From an uncultured Acidimicrobiales bacterium (GTDB taxonomy: Bacteria; Actinomycetota; Acidimicrobiia; Acidimicrobiales; Aldehydirespiratoraceae): 64,000 bases of DNA. The stretch covers positions 475,917 to 539,916 of the forward strand of contig CATQHS010000001.1 of NCBI GenBank assembly GCA_958296055.1, in the 5' to 3' direction. A program made the translations under genes and the position numbers. The notes beneath the pieces were generated by a model. The model worked only from the letters and a program-made list of their open reading frames with translations. It was not told the origin of the DNA and ran no database searches. This document shows positions 1-9,486 of the stretch, piece by piece; within the stretch, counting starts at the first letter, position 1; each line of letters opens with the position of its first letter.

Positions 1-3000
1 GGACGGGTTGGCTCGGGCAGAACAGCCGGGGCTCGTCGGCGCGGCAGCCCATCGTTATCCCCCATCCGAAGATGGCATCGATGTTGGCTTCATGACTGTT
101 GCCGTCATCGTCGCTGAACCGGCCCTCATACGCCGGCTTTGTCGGGCCCCCGCCGTCACCCGTCGAGATTCGGGGCGGGGGAACATACGGGGGCGAGTCG
201 TTGTCGGTGATCTCCAAGCTGATGGGCATCACATGGAGCAAGGACCCGCTGATGGTCACCGTGCCGCCCTGCACCAATATGGTCTCCGGGGTGGATCCCT
301 CGAACCGGTTGTCGTCGTTGATCACCAGACTGAAAGCCGCCGTTCCCGACGCCGCATTGGCGGCGATCTGGACACTCCCCGGATACGCGTCGGTTAAATC
401 AACCGAGCCCATATAGGTGACTCGGAAATCCTCGTCCGGGTCGAAGCTGGTATCGGCATCGGCGGTGGCGGTGCCGGCGACCACCCTGAACCTGACATCG
501 GCTCCTCCGGCGGGAGCGGTGAACCCCGCCGGCAAGCTGACATTGAGGTTTAACTGGCTGGTGCCCGAGCCCTCTCCCAGCGAAGCAACCGGGTTCGGGG
601 GGGTCGCCCCGTCATCCACGGTCAACGTGACGAAGCCGTCGGTTATGCTCAACTCGGCACCAGTGACGGTCACCGACGAGCCGCCCACCGTGGCCGACCC
701 CGACAAAGCCACCTTTTCGATCCCCTCCGAAGTGCTGTCCGCCCTAGCGGTCAGCCCGAATGTCGCGCTTCCGCTCAAACTCCCGGCCGGGATCCTCACC
801 GTGAACTGATTGCTCGTCTGATCGGTGGTGAAATCGCCCGAAGCCCCCAAAGTAGCCCCATCAGCCCCCCCGCCCCCCGCCACCGTGACCGTCACATCAG
901 TAGCCGAGGTCAGAACCGTTGAAGTCCCCGCGAAACTAGCGGTAACCGTTATCGTCTGCGCCGAAGCGGACTCCGCCACCACCCCCGGGCTCACCGACAA
1001 CGCGATATCAGCGTCGTCGTCGGCGACGGTCAGCGAAACCGACTCCGCGGTAAAACTGGGGTGGCTGCCGCTCAAGGTCAAAGTCTCCGGGCCCTCGACG
1101 ACATCGTCGTCGGTGACGCTCAACCCGGCCAAAGTCCCCGAAACAGAACTGCTCACCGCGTTGGCCGGGATGCTCACCGCATTGGGCAGCGACGGCGCAT
1201 ACGAGAAGTCCGCCGCCCCGGCCGTGTCGCCCGACACCAACAGCGTGACATCAGTGGCCGAACCGTGCGCAGACGAGGTGGCGGCCGTCCCGCCCGACGA
1301 CTTGAAAGCGGCCGAAACGCTCACCCCGGAACCGCCCGTGCCCTCCGACAACACCGTGGCGCTCGGCGTTAAGAACACAGTCGAATCCGCGTCGGTGATC
1401 GCCAGATCAGCCTCGAGCACCGTATACCCCGACGCCGAACCGGTGAACCGAATCGTCTCAGGACCCTCAGCGACCCTGTCATCATAAGGAGTGACCGCCA
1501 CATCCGCCGACCCGCTAGTAGACCCCGAAGCAATCGACACCGCCACCGAAGAACCAGAGGCCCCATAATCACCCGTACACACCAGAGGCGACCCCGAACA
1601 CAACCCCGACGTAGCCGTCCCCCCCGACACCCCCACCGACACCGTCACCGACACATTCGAACTCACCGCCGCGCCCGCCGTCGCCACCACCCGCACCGTC
1701 TGAGCCCCGCCATCTTCGCCCACTGCAGTCAACGCATTGTCTGAAGCATCCGCGAAACTCAACGTGATAATGCCGTCGGCTATGCTCAACTCCGCATCGG
1801 TGACGGTCACCGACGAGCCCCCTACCGAAGCCGACCCGGACAAGGCCACCTTTTCGATCCCCTCCGAAGCGCCGTCTGCCCTAGCGGTCAGCCCGAAGGT
1901 TGCGCTTCCGCTCAAACTCCCGGCCGGGATCGTCACCGTGAACTGATTGCTCGTCTGATCGGTGGTGAAATCGCCCGAAGCCCCCAAAGTAGCCCCATCA
2001 GCCCCTCCGCCCCCCGCCACCGTGACCGTCACATCGGTAGCCGAGGTCAGAGCCGTCGAAGTCCCCGCGAAACTGGCGGTAACCGTTATCGTCTGCGCCG
2101 AAGCGGACTCCGCCACCACCCCCGGGCTCACCGACAACGCGATATCAGCATCGTCGTCGGCGATCCTCAACGAAACCGTCTCGGTAGTCAAACTCGGATG
2201 GCTGCCGCTCAACGTCAAAGTCTCCGGGCCCTCGACGACATCGTCGTCGGTGACGCTCAACCCGGTCAAAGTCCCCGAAACAGAACTGCTCACCGCGTTG
2301 GCCGGGATGCTCACCGTATTGGGCGGCGACGGCGCATACGAGAAATCCGCCGCCGTCGCCGTATCACCCGACACCGCCGATACTAACAGCGTGACATCGG
2401 CGGCCGAGCCGCGCGTAGACGAAGTGGCAGCCGTCCCGCCATCTGATCTAAAATCCGCCGACACGGTCACCCCAGAACCGCCCCCGCCCTCAGACAACAA
2501 ATTAGCACTCGGCGTCAAGAACACATTCGAATCCATGTCGGTGATCGTCAGATCAGCCTGAGTCACCCAATACCCCGTCGCCGTACCGGTGAACCGGATC
2601 GTCTCAGGATCCTCAGCGACCGTGTCGCCATGAGTAGTAACCGTCATAGCCGGCGACCCGCTAGTCGACCCCGAAGGGATCGTCACCGTCACCGAAGACG
2701 CAGAAGTCGAATAATCGCCGTCACACACCGGAGGCGACCCCGAACACGTCGACGCCCGCACCGCCGTCCCGCCCGACGCTCCCACCGACACCGTCACCGA
2801 CACATTCGAACTCACCGCCGAGTTCGCCGTCGCCACCACCCGCACCGTCTGAGTCCCGTCATCCTCGCCCACCGCGGTCAACGCATTGCGTGAGGCATCC
2901 GCGAGACTCAACGCGATAATGCCGTCGGCTATGTTCAACTCGGTGCCGGTGACGGTCACCGGCGATTCGCCCACCGTAGCCGACCCCGACAAAGCCACCT

Positions 3001-4156
3001 TCTCGAACCCCTCCGAAGCGCCGTCCGCCCTAGCGGTCAGCCCGAAGGTTGCGCTTCCGCTCAAACTCCCGGCCGGGATACTCACCGTGAACTGATTGCT
3101 TGTCTGGTCGGTGGTGAAATCGCCCGAAGCCCCCAAAGTAGCCCCATCAGCCCCGCCACCTCCCGCCACCGTGACCGTCACATCGGTAGCCGAGGTCAGA
3201 GCCGTCGAAGTCCCCGCGAAACTGGCGGTAACCGTTATCGTCTGCGCCGAAGCGGACTCCGCCACCACCCCCGGCTCCACCGACAACGCGATATCAGCAT
3301 CGTCGTCGGCGATCGTCAACGAAACCGTCTCGGTAGTCAAACTCGGATGGCTGCCTCTCAGGGTCAAAGTCTCCGGGCCTTCGACGATATCGTCGTCGGT
3401 GACGCTCAACCCGGTCAAAGTCCCCGAAACAGAACTGCTCACCGCGTTGGCCGGGATGCTCACCGCATTGGGCGGCGACGGCGCATACGAGAAATCCGCG
3501 GCCGCCGCCGTATCACCCGACACCGCCGACACCAACAGCGTGACATCGGCGGCCGAGCCGCGCGTAGACGAGGTGGCAGCCGTCCCGCCATCTGATCTAA
3601 AATCCGCCGACACGGTCACCCCAGAACCGCCCCCGCCCTCAGACAACACCGTGGCGCTCGGCGTCAAGAACACAGTTGAATTCGCGTCGGTGATAGTCAG
3701 ATCAGCCTGAGTCACCGTATACCCCGTCGCCGTACCGGTGAACCGGATCGTCTCAGGATCCTCAGCGACCCTGTCATCAAGAGTAAGGAACGTTATATCC
3801 GCCGACCCGCTAGTGTGCCCCGAAGCAATCGTCACCGTCACCGAAGTCACAGCAGTCGTATAATCACCGTCACACACCAGAGGCGTCCCCGTACACCCCA
3901 ACGTCGACCGTCCCGCCGTCCCGCCCGACGCCCCCACCGACACCGTCACCGACACATTCGAACTCACCGCCGCGCCCGCCGTCGCCACCACCCGCACCGT
4001 CCCAGTCCCGCTACCCTCGCCCACCGCGGTCAACGCATTGCCTGAAGTGTCCGCGAAACTCAGCGTGATAGTGGTGGAAGTCTGAGCCCCCGCCGGAACC
4101 GCTCCGAGAACCCATGCCAAACCCAGCACGGCCAAGAGAAGCACCGACCGCCTCAT
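1..4156 (-). CDS. Secreted Calx-beta repeat surface protein with SLH domain (partial, C-terminus beyond window)
   Basis: The minus frame is open from an ATG at 4156 to the left edge (1385 codons seen). Residues 1-24 are a Sec signal peptide (MRRSVLLLAVLG..., cleavage after AGA). The body is about three near-identical units of roughly 380 residues plus a fourth diverged one. Each carries Calx-beta-like strands ending in acidic turns such as TIADDDADI and EGPETLTL, the kind of loop that binds calcium in this family. After a short Pro/Gly linker the last visible residues read YEGRFSDDDGNSHEANIDAI and GWGITMGCRADEP, matching an actinobacterial S-layer homology (SLH) repeat. I infer a cell-wall-anchored adhesin or matrix protein. 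It is transcribed away from the kinase gene. All plus-strand reading frames here are mirror images of this gene. Confidence 0.88.
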   Translation of the reverse strand, partial: MRRSVLLLAVLGLAWVLGAVPAGAQTSTTITLSFADTSGNALTAVGEGSGTGTVRVVATAGAAVSSNVSVTVSVGASGGTAGRSTLGCTGTPLVCDGDYTTAVTSVTVTIASGHTSGSADITFLTLDDRVAEDPETIRFTGTATGYTVTQADLTITDANSTVFLTPSATVLSEGGGGSGVTVSADFRSDGGTAATSSTRGSAADVTLLVSAVSGDTAAAADFSYAPSPPNAVSIPANAVSSSVSGTLTGLSVTDDDIVEGPETLTLRGSHPSLTTETVSLTIADDDADIALSVEPGVVAESASAQTITVTASFAGTSTALTSATDVTVTVAGGGGADGATLGASGDFTTDQTSNQFTVSIPAGSLSGSATFGLTARADGASEGFEKVALSGSATVGESPVTVTGTELNIADGIIALSLADASRNALTAVGEDDGTQTVRVVATANSAVSSNVSVTVSVGASGGTAVRASTCSGSPPVCDGDYSTSASSVTVTIPSGSTSGSPAMTVTTHGDTVAEDPETIRFTGTATGYWVTQADLTITDMDSNVFLTPSANLLSEGGGGSGVTVSADFRSDGGTAATSSTRGSAADVTLLVSAVSGDTATAADFSYAPSPPNTVSIPANAVSSSVSGTLTGLSVTDDDVVEGPETLTLSGSHPSLTTETVSLRIADDDADIALSVSPGVVAESASAQTITVTASFAGTSTALTSATDVTVTVAGGGGADGATLGASGDFTTDQTSNQFTVTIPAGSLSGSATFGLTARADGASEGIEKVALSGSASVGGSSVTVTDAELSIADGIITLSFADASDNALTAVGEDGGAQTVRVVATAGAAVSSNVSVTVSVGVSGGTATSGLCSGSPLVCTGDYGASGSSVAVSIASGSTSGSADVAVTPYDDRVAEGPETIRFTGSASGYTVLEADLAITDADSTVFLTPSATVLSEGTGGSGVSVSAAFKSSGGTAATSSAHGSATDVTLLVSGDTAGAADFSYAPSLPNAVSIPANAVSSSVSGTLAGLSVTDDDVVEGPETLTLSGSHPSFTAESVSLTVADDDADIALSVSPGVVAESASAQTITVTASFAGTSTVLTSATDVTVTVAGGGGADGATLGASGDFTTDQTSNQFTVRIPAGSLSGSATFGLTARADSTSEGIEKVALSGSATVGGSSVTVTGAELSITDGFVTLTVDDGATPPNPVASLGEGSGTSQLNLNVSLPAGFTAPAGGADVRFRVVAGTATADADTSFDPDEDFRVTYMGSVDLTDAYPGSVQIAANAASGTAAFSLVINDDNRFEGSTPETILVQGGTVTISGSLLHVMPISLEITDNDSPPYVPPPRISTGDGGGPTKPAYEGRFSDDDGNSHEANIDAIFGWGITMGCRADEPRLFCPSQPV
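625..4075 (-). repeat. Three tandem coding repeats of about 1.14 kb
   Basis: The surface-protein gene contains three large direct repeats with periods near 1149 and 1137 bp; for example 1962-2540 realigns with 3111-3690 and 825-1400. Identity is high at DNA level, including synonymous sites, which points to recent duplication or gene conversion. Recombination between units would change the protein length by about 380 residues. Confidence 0.85.
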
Positions 4157-4210
4157 CCGAGCCCCAGCCTGTTGCTGACTCAACCGGACTCCAAACACAG
4201 GCCGCTCCTA

Positions 4211-4228
4211 CCCCCCCCCCTTATCGTA
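4211..4228 (-). promoter_or_regulatory. Putative promoter with a 10-G tract at the transcription start, upstream of the surface-protein gene
   Basis: On the minus strand the -10-like hexamer TACGAT (4228-4223) is followed after AA by ten consecutive G (4220-4211). The ATG lies about 55 nt further on. A start seven or so bases after the -10 would fall inside the G run, so length changes or slippage there could affect expression. This is inference from spacing only. Confidence 0.4.
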
Positions 4229-4291
4229 CCAGTCTCCGGGCCCGGGCAATCCAGCCCCACCGGCCAGAGGGCGGCGAGCCGCGGCCGTCCG

Positions 4292-5542
4292 TCACGGAGA
4301 CGGTCTCATGGGGAGGCGGATCACAAAGGTCGAGCCTTGGCCCAGCGCCGAGGTCAGCTCCACGGAGCCGCCGTGGCTCTCGGCGATCTGGCGCACGATG
4401 GTGAGGCCCAGGCCGCTGCGCTCCGGGTCCGGCCGGGACGAGCCCGGCTCGGCGGAGACCGGCTCGGCGCCGGGGCGGCGCGGCCAGAACCGCTGGAACA
4501 CCAGGGGCTGGTCTTCGGGGGCGATGCCCGGGCCCTCGTCGGCCACCGAGATCCACGCCGACCCGCCGCCGGAGCCGGCCGCCATCGTCACCGCCGAGCC
4601 CTCCGGGGCCAGCCGCACCGCGTTGGCGAGCAGGTTGGCCACCGCCCGGCGCAGCGCCGGCCCGTCGCCCAGCACCGGCAGGGGCGGGCCGCCGTCGGCC
4701 GTGTTCACCACCCGGAGCCGCCGGGCTTCGGCCGGGGCCGAGAACTCGCCCGCCAGCTCGCCGGCCAGCCGCCGCAAGTCCACCGGCTCGCAGCGCTCGG
4801 GCCGGGTCCCGTGGCGGGCGTAGACCACCAGGTCGTCCACCAGCGTCGACATCCGGGCGGCCGAGCCGGCCACCACCTCGGCAGCCCGGCGCCGGTCCTC
4901 CGGGGAGGGGTCGGGGTCGGCCAAGGCCACATCGACGTTGGTGCGTATCACCGCCAGCGGGTTGCGCAGCTCGTGCGACGCCTCCTGGATGAACCGCCGC
5001 TGGGACTCGAAGGCGTCGTCGATTCGGCCCAGCATCTGATCGAAGGTGTCGGCCAGGCGCTTGAGCTCGTCGTCGGGGCCGTCGAGGGAGATGCGGCGGC
5101 TCAGGTCGGTGGCCTGGATGTCGCGGGCCACCGAGGCGATGCGGCCGATGGGGCGCAGCACCCGGCCGGACACGAACCAGCCCACGATCAGGCTGGCCCC
5201 GAACAGCACGGCCAAGGCGGCGAACGTGTAGGTGCGAAGCTGCTCCAGGGCCCGGCTGTTGACCGCCTGCTCGAAGGTGGCCAGCACGTCGATGGTCTCG
5301 GTCTCGAAGATGCCGATCTCCACCCCCCTCGGCGTGGGCCGGTACCCGATCCACTGCTCGGTGCGCGAAACCGGCTGGTCGCCGAGCTCCCGGGCCAGCG
5401 CCGCGTAGATGCCGCCCACCACCACCGAGGCCAGCCCGAACAGCACCACCGAGTAGAGCGCGGTCAGGCGGAACCGGATCGAGCCCGCCCACCGGGGCCA
5501 GCCCGACCATCTCGACAGCCTGGCCAGGGGGTTAGCGGCCAC
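4292..5542 (-). CDS. Sensor histidine kinase (OmpR/EnvZ type)
   Basis: Membrane sensor kinase of 416 aa that autophosphorylates and passes phosphate to the regulator encoded just upstream. Two membrane segments (about residues 27-46 and 105-124) enclose a short extracytoplasmic sensor. A HAMP linker follows, then the dimerisation helix with phospho-acceptor His190 in FIQEASHELRNPL. The ATPase domain shows the N-box LLANAVRLAP, the G1 box DEGPGIAPED and the G2 box SGLGLTIVRQ. The GTG start overlaps the regulator stop by 11 bp, so the two are co-translated. The signal sensed is not evident. The adjacent surface-protein gene on the same strand could be a target, but nothing in the sequence proves it. 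Confidence 0.92.
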   Translation of the reverse strand: MAANPLARLSRWSGWPRWAGSIRFRLTALYSVVLFGLASVVVGGIYAALARELGDQPVSRTEQWIGYRPTPRGVEIGIFETETIDVLATFEQAVNSRALEQLRTYTFAALAVLFGASLIVGWFVSGRVLRPIGRIASVARDIQATDLSRRISLDGPDDELKRLADTFDQMLGRIDDAFESQRRFIQEASHELRNPLAVIRTNVDVALADPDPSPEDRRRAAEVVAGSAARMSTLVDDLVVYARHGTRPERCEPVDLRRLAGELAGEFSAPAEARRLRVVNTADGGPPLPVLGDGPALRRAVANLLANAVRLAPEGSAVTMAAGSGGGSAWISVADEGPGIAPEDQPLVFQRFWPRRPGAEPVSAEPGSSRPDPERSGLGLTIVRQIAESHGGSVELTSALGQGSTFVIRLPMRPSP

Positions 5543-6260
5543 GGTCTGGGCTGGGGGGGCCGTCCGGGGCCGGGCTGCGGGCGCCGGGGTCCCGGAGCCG
5601 GTAGCCGGACCCGATCACGGTCTCGATGGAGCTGGGCTCGCCCGCCTCGGTCAGCTTCCGGCGCAGGGTGCCGACCGTGACCCGGACCGTGTTGGTGAAG
5701 GGGTCGGCGTGCTCGTCCCAGACGTGCTCGAGCAGGTGCTCGGCCGAAAGGACCTGCTCGGGCCGGGTCATGAAGTAGCGCAGAAGGGCGAACTCCTTGG
5801 CGGTCAGGTCCAAGGGGCGGTCGCCCCGGCGGGCCCGGCGCCGGGCGTCGTCGAGGGCGATGTCGCCCACCCGCATCACCGCGGTGGTCCGGCCCGCGTC
5901 TCGGCGCAGCAGCGAGCGCACCCGGGCCAGCAGCTCGTCGAAGGCGAAGGGCTTCACCAAGTAGTCGTCGGCGCCGCGGTCGAGCCCGGCTATGCGGTCG
6001 GCGATGGAGTCCCGGGCGGTGAGCATCAGCACCCGGGGCGGCACCCCCGCCGAGGCGGCCCGGAGCCGCTCGCAGACTTCGAGCCCGTCGGCGCCGGGCA
6101 GGGTGAGGTCGAGGCAGATCAGGTCATATCCGGTGAACCCGGCCTTGTCCAGGGCCGTCTCCCCGTCGTAGGCCACGTCCACGGCGTAGCCCTCCCGGCG
6201 CAGGCCGCGGGCCACGGCCTCGACCAAGTCGGGCTCGTCGTCGACCACGAGAACGCGCAC
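5532..6260 (-). CDS. OmpR/PhoB-family response regulator
   Basis: A 242-aa DNA-binding regulator. The receiver domain (residues 1-120) has the acidic pair VVDDE, phospho-acceptor Asp51 in ICLDLTLPG, the switch Thr in MLTARD and the conserved Lys in DDYLVKPF. The C-terminal winged helix (about 135-230) has LTAKEFALLRYF and TVRVTVGTLRRKL. The start is GTG, six bases after the smc stop, with no -10 box at leaderless spacing, so it is probably read through from smc. It partners with the kinase whose gene overlaps its end. Confidence 0.93.
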   Translation of the reverse strand: MRVLVVDDEPDLVEAVARGLRREGYAVDVAYDGETALDKAGFTGYDLICLDLTLPGADGLEVCERLRAASAGVPPRVLMLTARDSIADRIAGLDRGADDYLVKPFAFDELLARVRSLLRRDAGRTTAVMRVGDIALDDARRRARRGDRPLDLTAKEFALLRYFMTRPEQVLSAEHLLEHVWDEHADPFTNTVRVTVGTLRRKLTEAGEPSSIETVIGSGYRLRDPGARSPAPDGPPSPDRGR

Positions 6261-6265
6261 GACGC

Positions 6266-9200
6266 TCAGGCCGCTTCGGACTCCGAGATCCTCTCGGAGA
6301 CCACAACCGACGAACCGCCCGGCTTCATGGAGACGCCGTAGAGGCGGTCGGCGGCCTCCATGGTGCGCTTCTGGTGGCTGATGATCACGAGCTGGGTCTC
6401 GGCCCTGAACTCGTCCAGCAGGGTCAGGAAGCGGTGGAGGTTCACGTCGTCGAGGGCGGCCTCCACCTCGTCCATCACGTAGAAGGGCGAGGGCCGGCTG
6501 CGGAACACGGCGAACAGGAAGGCCAGCGCGGTCAGCGTCCTCTCCCCGCCGGACAGCAGCGAGAGCTTCCTCACGTTCTTGCCCGACGGGCGGGCCGATA
6601 TCTCGATCCCGGAGCCGAGCAGGTCGTCGGGGTCCTCGAGGCGGATCCGGCCCCGGCCGCCGGGGAACAGCTTCTCGAAGAGCACCTCGAAGTTGGCGGC
6701 CACGTCGGAGAAGGCGGCCGAGAACACCGAGGAGATCTCGTCGTCGATGGAGGAGATGACCTTGGCCAGGTTGCGCCGGGCCCGGCGTATGTCGTCGAGC
6801 TGGTCCCGCAGATGCTCGTGGCGCTCCTGGAGGGCCCGGTGCTCCTCCAGGGCCAGCGGGTTGACCGGGCCCATGACCTCCAGCTCCCGCTCGAGCTGCT
6901 CCATCCGCTGAGCGGGCCCGACGCCGGGGTCCAAGTCGGGGCCGGGGGCTTCGACGGCCGCGTCGGGGGTCAGCCGGTGGTCGGCCCGCAGCCGCTCGAC
7001 CGCGCTCTGGAGCCGGGTCCGCAGCTCGGCCTCCTCCACATCGCCGCGGGCGCCGGCGGCGCGCAGGTCCTCCAGCCTCCGCTCGGCCTCCGCCGCGGCT
7101 CGCCGCAGTTCCTCCAGGCGGGCGACGACGGCCCGGGCTTCGTCGGACTGGCGCCGGCGCCGTGCCCGGGCCGCCGCCAGCTCCGAGTCGATCCGTCGGG
7201 CCCGGAACTCGATCTCGCGGTGCAGCCGGATCAGGATCGAACTCCGGCGGTCGAGATCCTCGGCCCGGTCCGACGAGGCCCGGCGCCGGGCCTCGTAGCG
7301 CTCCAAGCGGGAGGCGATCTCGCCCAGCCGGGCCTCCAGCAGCCGTCGGCGCTGGTCGAGCCCGGAGGCGAGGGCCCCGATGCGGGCCTGGCGGCCGGCG
7401 ACCGCCGCGGCCCGCTCGTCGATGGCGGCCCGGGCCTCGGATTGCAGCTGGCGGCGCTCCCGGGCCAGGGCGTCGGCTAGGGCCGCGGCCCGCTCGTCCC
7501 GGTCGGCCAGGTCGGCTCGGGCCCGGGCCAGCCGGGCCTCGGCCTGGTCGCGGGCGGCTCGGGCGGCCCCGGCCCGGGCTCCGGCCTCGCCGATGACGGC
7601 CCGCAGCGGGCTAGCGGCGCCGGCGTCGAGCCGCCAGCGGCGGGGGCCGAGACGATCCCCGGACGAGGTGACCACCACCAGCCGGGGGTGAGCGGCCGCC
7701 ACCCGGGCCGCGGCCCGCCAGTCGCCGTCGACGATCACCACCGACCCCAACAAGACGTCGAGCAGCCCGTCCACGACCGGGGTGCGGGCCCGGACCCGGG
7801 CCCGGAGCCCGCCCAGCCCCACGGGCAGGGCCAGCGGCGGCTCGGGGTCGGCGGGCAGGATCAGAGCCGAGCAGGCGGGCCGCTCCTCCAAGACCCGGCG
7901 GGCGGCGGCGGCGTCGCTCACGACGACGGCGGCGGCATCGGCCCCCAGCACGGCGGCCAGGGGGGTCTCGGCCCCGTCGTCCGCGTCTATGAGATCCCTC
8001 AGGGGTCCCAGCACCCCGTCGAGGGGGGCCGGCTCGACTCTGGGGCCGGAATCCGGGCCCAGGCCGGGGTTTCGGCCCGGGTCGGCGACCACCGAGGAGA
8101 GCGTCTCGAACCGGGCCTCGGCCCGGTGGCGCTCGGCCTCAGCCGATCGCAGGGCCGCGTCGGCGGCGGCGGCCGCGTCGGCGGCCCGGGCCCGCTCGGC
8201 CCGGGCGGATCGGAGGTCGCCGGCCAGGGATTCGGCCGCTCCGCCCGAAGCCGGGGCCTCCTCGGCGTCGCCGGCCGGGCCGCGGCCCCACCGCCGGTCG
8301 AAGTCGGCCCTCATGGCGGCGGCCTCCATCCCGGCCAGCTCGGCCCGGGCCGGCTGCAGGGCGACGGTCTCGGCACCGATCCCCTCCAGCTCGGACCGGC
8401 ACCGGTCGGCCTCGCCCTCCAAGTCGGAGATGACGTCGCGGTCCAGCGCCGAGGCTCGCTCCCGGTCGACGCTGCGCCGGCGCTCGGCCACCACCGCGGC
8501 CAGGCCCCGGGCCCGCTCCTTCAGCGCCTCGAGCCCGGCCAGGGCCCGGCCGGGGTCGTCGTCGCCCCCGCGGGCCAGGCGCTGCTCGCCGTCGGCGATG
8601 CCCTGGCCCAGCTCCTCCAGCTCGGAGGAGACCGCCCTTTGGTCTCGGCCCCGGGCTTCGGCCGCGGCGCCGAGCCGGCGCAGGCGGTCCCGGAGCCCGG
8701 CGATCTCCCGGCCGGCCAGGTGGACCCGCAGGGACTGGAGCTCGGCCATGAGATGGCCGTGGCGGCGAGCGGCCTCGGCCTGCTTCTCCAAGGGCCGGAG
8801 CTGGCGGCGGACCTCGCGCACCAAGTCCCGGGCCCGGACCAGATCGCCCTCCATCCCCGCTAGGCGGCGCTCGGCCCGCTCCTTGCGCTTGCGGTACTTG
8901 AGGATGCCGGCGGCCTCCTCGATGGCCGACCGGCGGTCGACGGAGTTGGCGTTGAGCACGGTGTCCATCTGGGACTGGGACACGATCACGTGCTGGCGGC
9001 GGCCCACCCCGGTGTCGGACATCAGCTCGACCACGTCGAGGAGCCGGCACGGCGCGCCGTTGAGGGTGTAGGACGACTCGCCGTCGCGGAACAGGGTGCG
9101 GGAGATCTCCACCTCGCTGAACTCGATCGGGAGCAGGCCCGAGGAGTTGTCGATGGCCAGGGTCACCTCGGCCCGCCCCAGCGCCGGGCTCCGGGCCGTC

Positions 9201-9403
9201 CCGGCGAACACCACGTCGTCCATCTTCTGGGACCGGACCGCGCTGGGGGCTTGGGCGCCGAGCACCCAGGCGATGGAGTCCACCACGTTGGACTTGCCGC
9301 TGCCGTTGGGGCCGACCACCACCGTGACGCCGGGCTCGAACCGGAGGGTGGTGGCGTCCCTGAACGACTTGAACCCCTTCAGGGTGAGGCTCTTCAGATG
9401 CAC
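6266..9403 (-). CDS. smc: Chromosome segregation ATPase SMC
   Basis: Structural maintenance of chromosomes protein, 1045 aa, somewhat shorter than the usual 1150-1200. It forms the condensin ring with ScpA/ScpB. The N-terminal head carries Walker A GPNGSGKS (about residues 32-39). A long Ala/Arg/Glu-rich coiled coil leads to a hinge around 470-600 (GVLGPLRDLIDADDG onward), then a second coil. The C-terminal head has the ABC signature LSGGERTLTALA and Walker B FYVMDEVEAALDD. The GTG start has no Shine-Dalgarno, but TAGCTT lies 7 nt before it, as expected for a leaderless mRNA. It occupies the classic slot downstream of rnc and the mutM-type gene. Confidence 0.95.
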   Translation of the reverse strand: MHLKSLTLKGFKSFRDATTLRFEPGVTVVVGPNGSGKSNVVDSIAWVLGAQAPSAVRSQKMDDVVFAGTARSPALGRAEVTLAIDNSSGLLPIEFSEVEISRTLFRDGESSYTLNGAPCRLLDVVELMSDTGVGRRQHVIVSQSQMDTVLNANSVDRRSAIEEAAGILKYRKRKERAERRLAGMEGDLVRARDLVREVRRQLRPLEKQAEAARRHGHLMAELQSLRVHLAGREIAGLRDRLRRLGAAAEARGRDQRAVSSELEELGQGIADGEQRLARGGDDDPGRALAGLEALKERARGLAAVVAERRRSVDRERASALDRDVISDLEGEADRCRSELEGIGAETVALQPARAELAGMEAAAMRADFDRRWGRGPAGDAEEAPASGGAAESLAGDLRSARAERARAADAAAAADAALRSAEAERHRAEARFETLSSVVADPGRNPGLGPDSGPRVEPAPLDGVLGPLRDLIDADDGAETPLAAVLGADAAAVVVSDAAAARRVLEERPACSALILPADPEPPLALPVGLGGLRARVRARTPVVDGLLDVLLGSVVIVDGDWRAAARVAAAHPRLVVVTSSGDRLGPRRWRLDAGAASPLRAVIGEAGARAGAARAARDQAEARLARARADLADRDERAAALADALARERRQLQSEARAAIDERAAAVAGRQARIGALASGLDQRRRLLEARLGEIASRLERYEARRRASSDRAEDLDRRSSILIRLHREIEFRARRIDSELAAARARRRRQSDEARAVVARLEELRRAAAEAERRLEDLRAAGARGDVEEAELRTRLQSAVERLRADHRLTPDAAVEAPGPDLDPGVGPAQRMEQLERELEVMGPVNPLALEEHRALQERHEHLRDQLDDIRRARRNLAKVISSIDDEISSVFSAAFSDVAANFEVLFEKLFPGGRGRIRLEDPDDLLGSGIEISARPSGKNVRKLSLLSGGERTLTALAFLFAVFRSRPSPFYVMDEVEAALDDVNLHRFLTLLDEFRAETQLVIISHQKRTMEAADRLYGVSMKPGGSSVVVSERISESEAA

Positions 9404-9424
9404 ATCGCCAAAGCTAACCGGAAA

Positions 9425-9438
9425 CTACACCGGTGTAG
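9425..9438. promoter_or_regulatory. 14-bp perfect palindrome upstream of smc
   Basis: CTACACCGGTGTAG lies 22 bp upstream of the smc start codon, just upstream of the inferred -10 box. A perfect dyad in this position could be a repressor operator. No regulator is identified. Confidence 0.35.
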
Positions 9439-9486
9439 CGCAAGTTAGGCCGCCAGCCTGTCCGCGCTGCCCCCTTCCGGGGGCGC

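Noticed and set aside
417..3710. Plus-strand frames rich in Val/Ala/Pro over the first 4 kb
   Set aside because: They are the mirror of the minus-strand Calx-beta gene, which has a signal peptide, acidic calcium-type turns and an SLH domain.
4221..5510. 429-aa minus frame overlapping the sensor kinase
   Set aside because: Arg/Gly/Pro-rich out-of-frame product of GC-rich DNA; the other minus frame has all kinase motifs.
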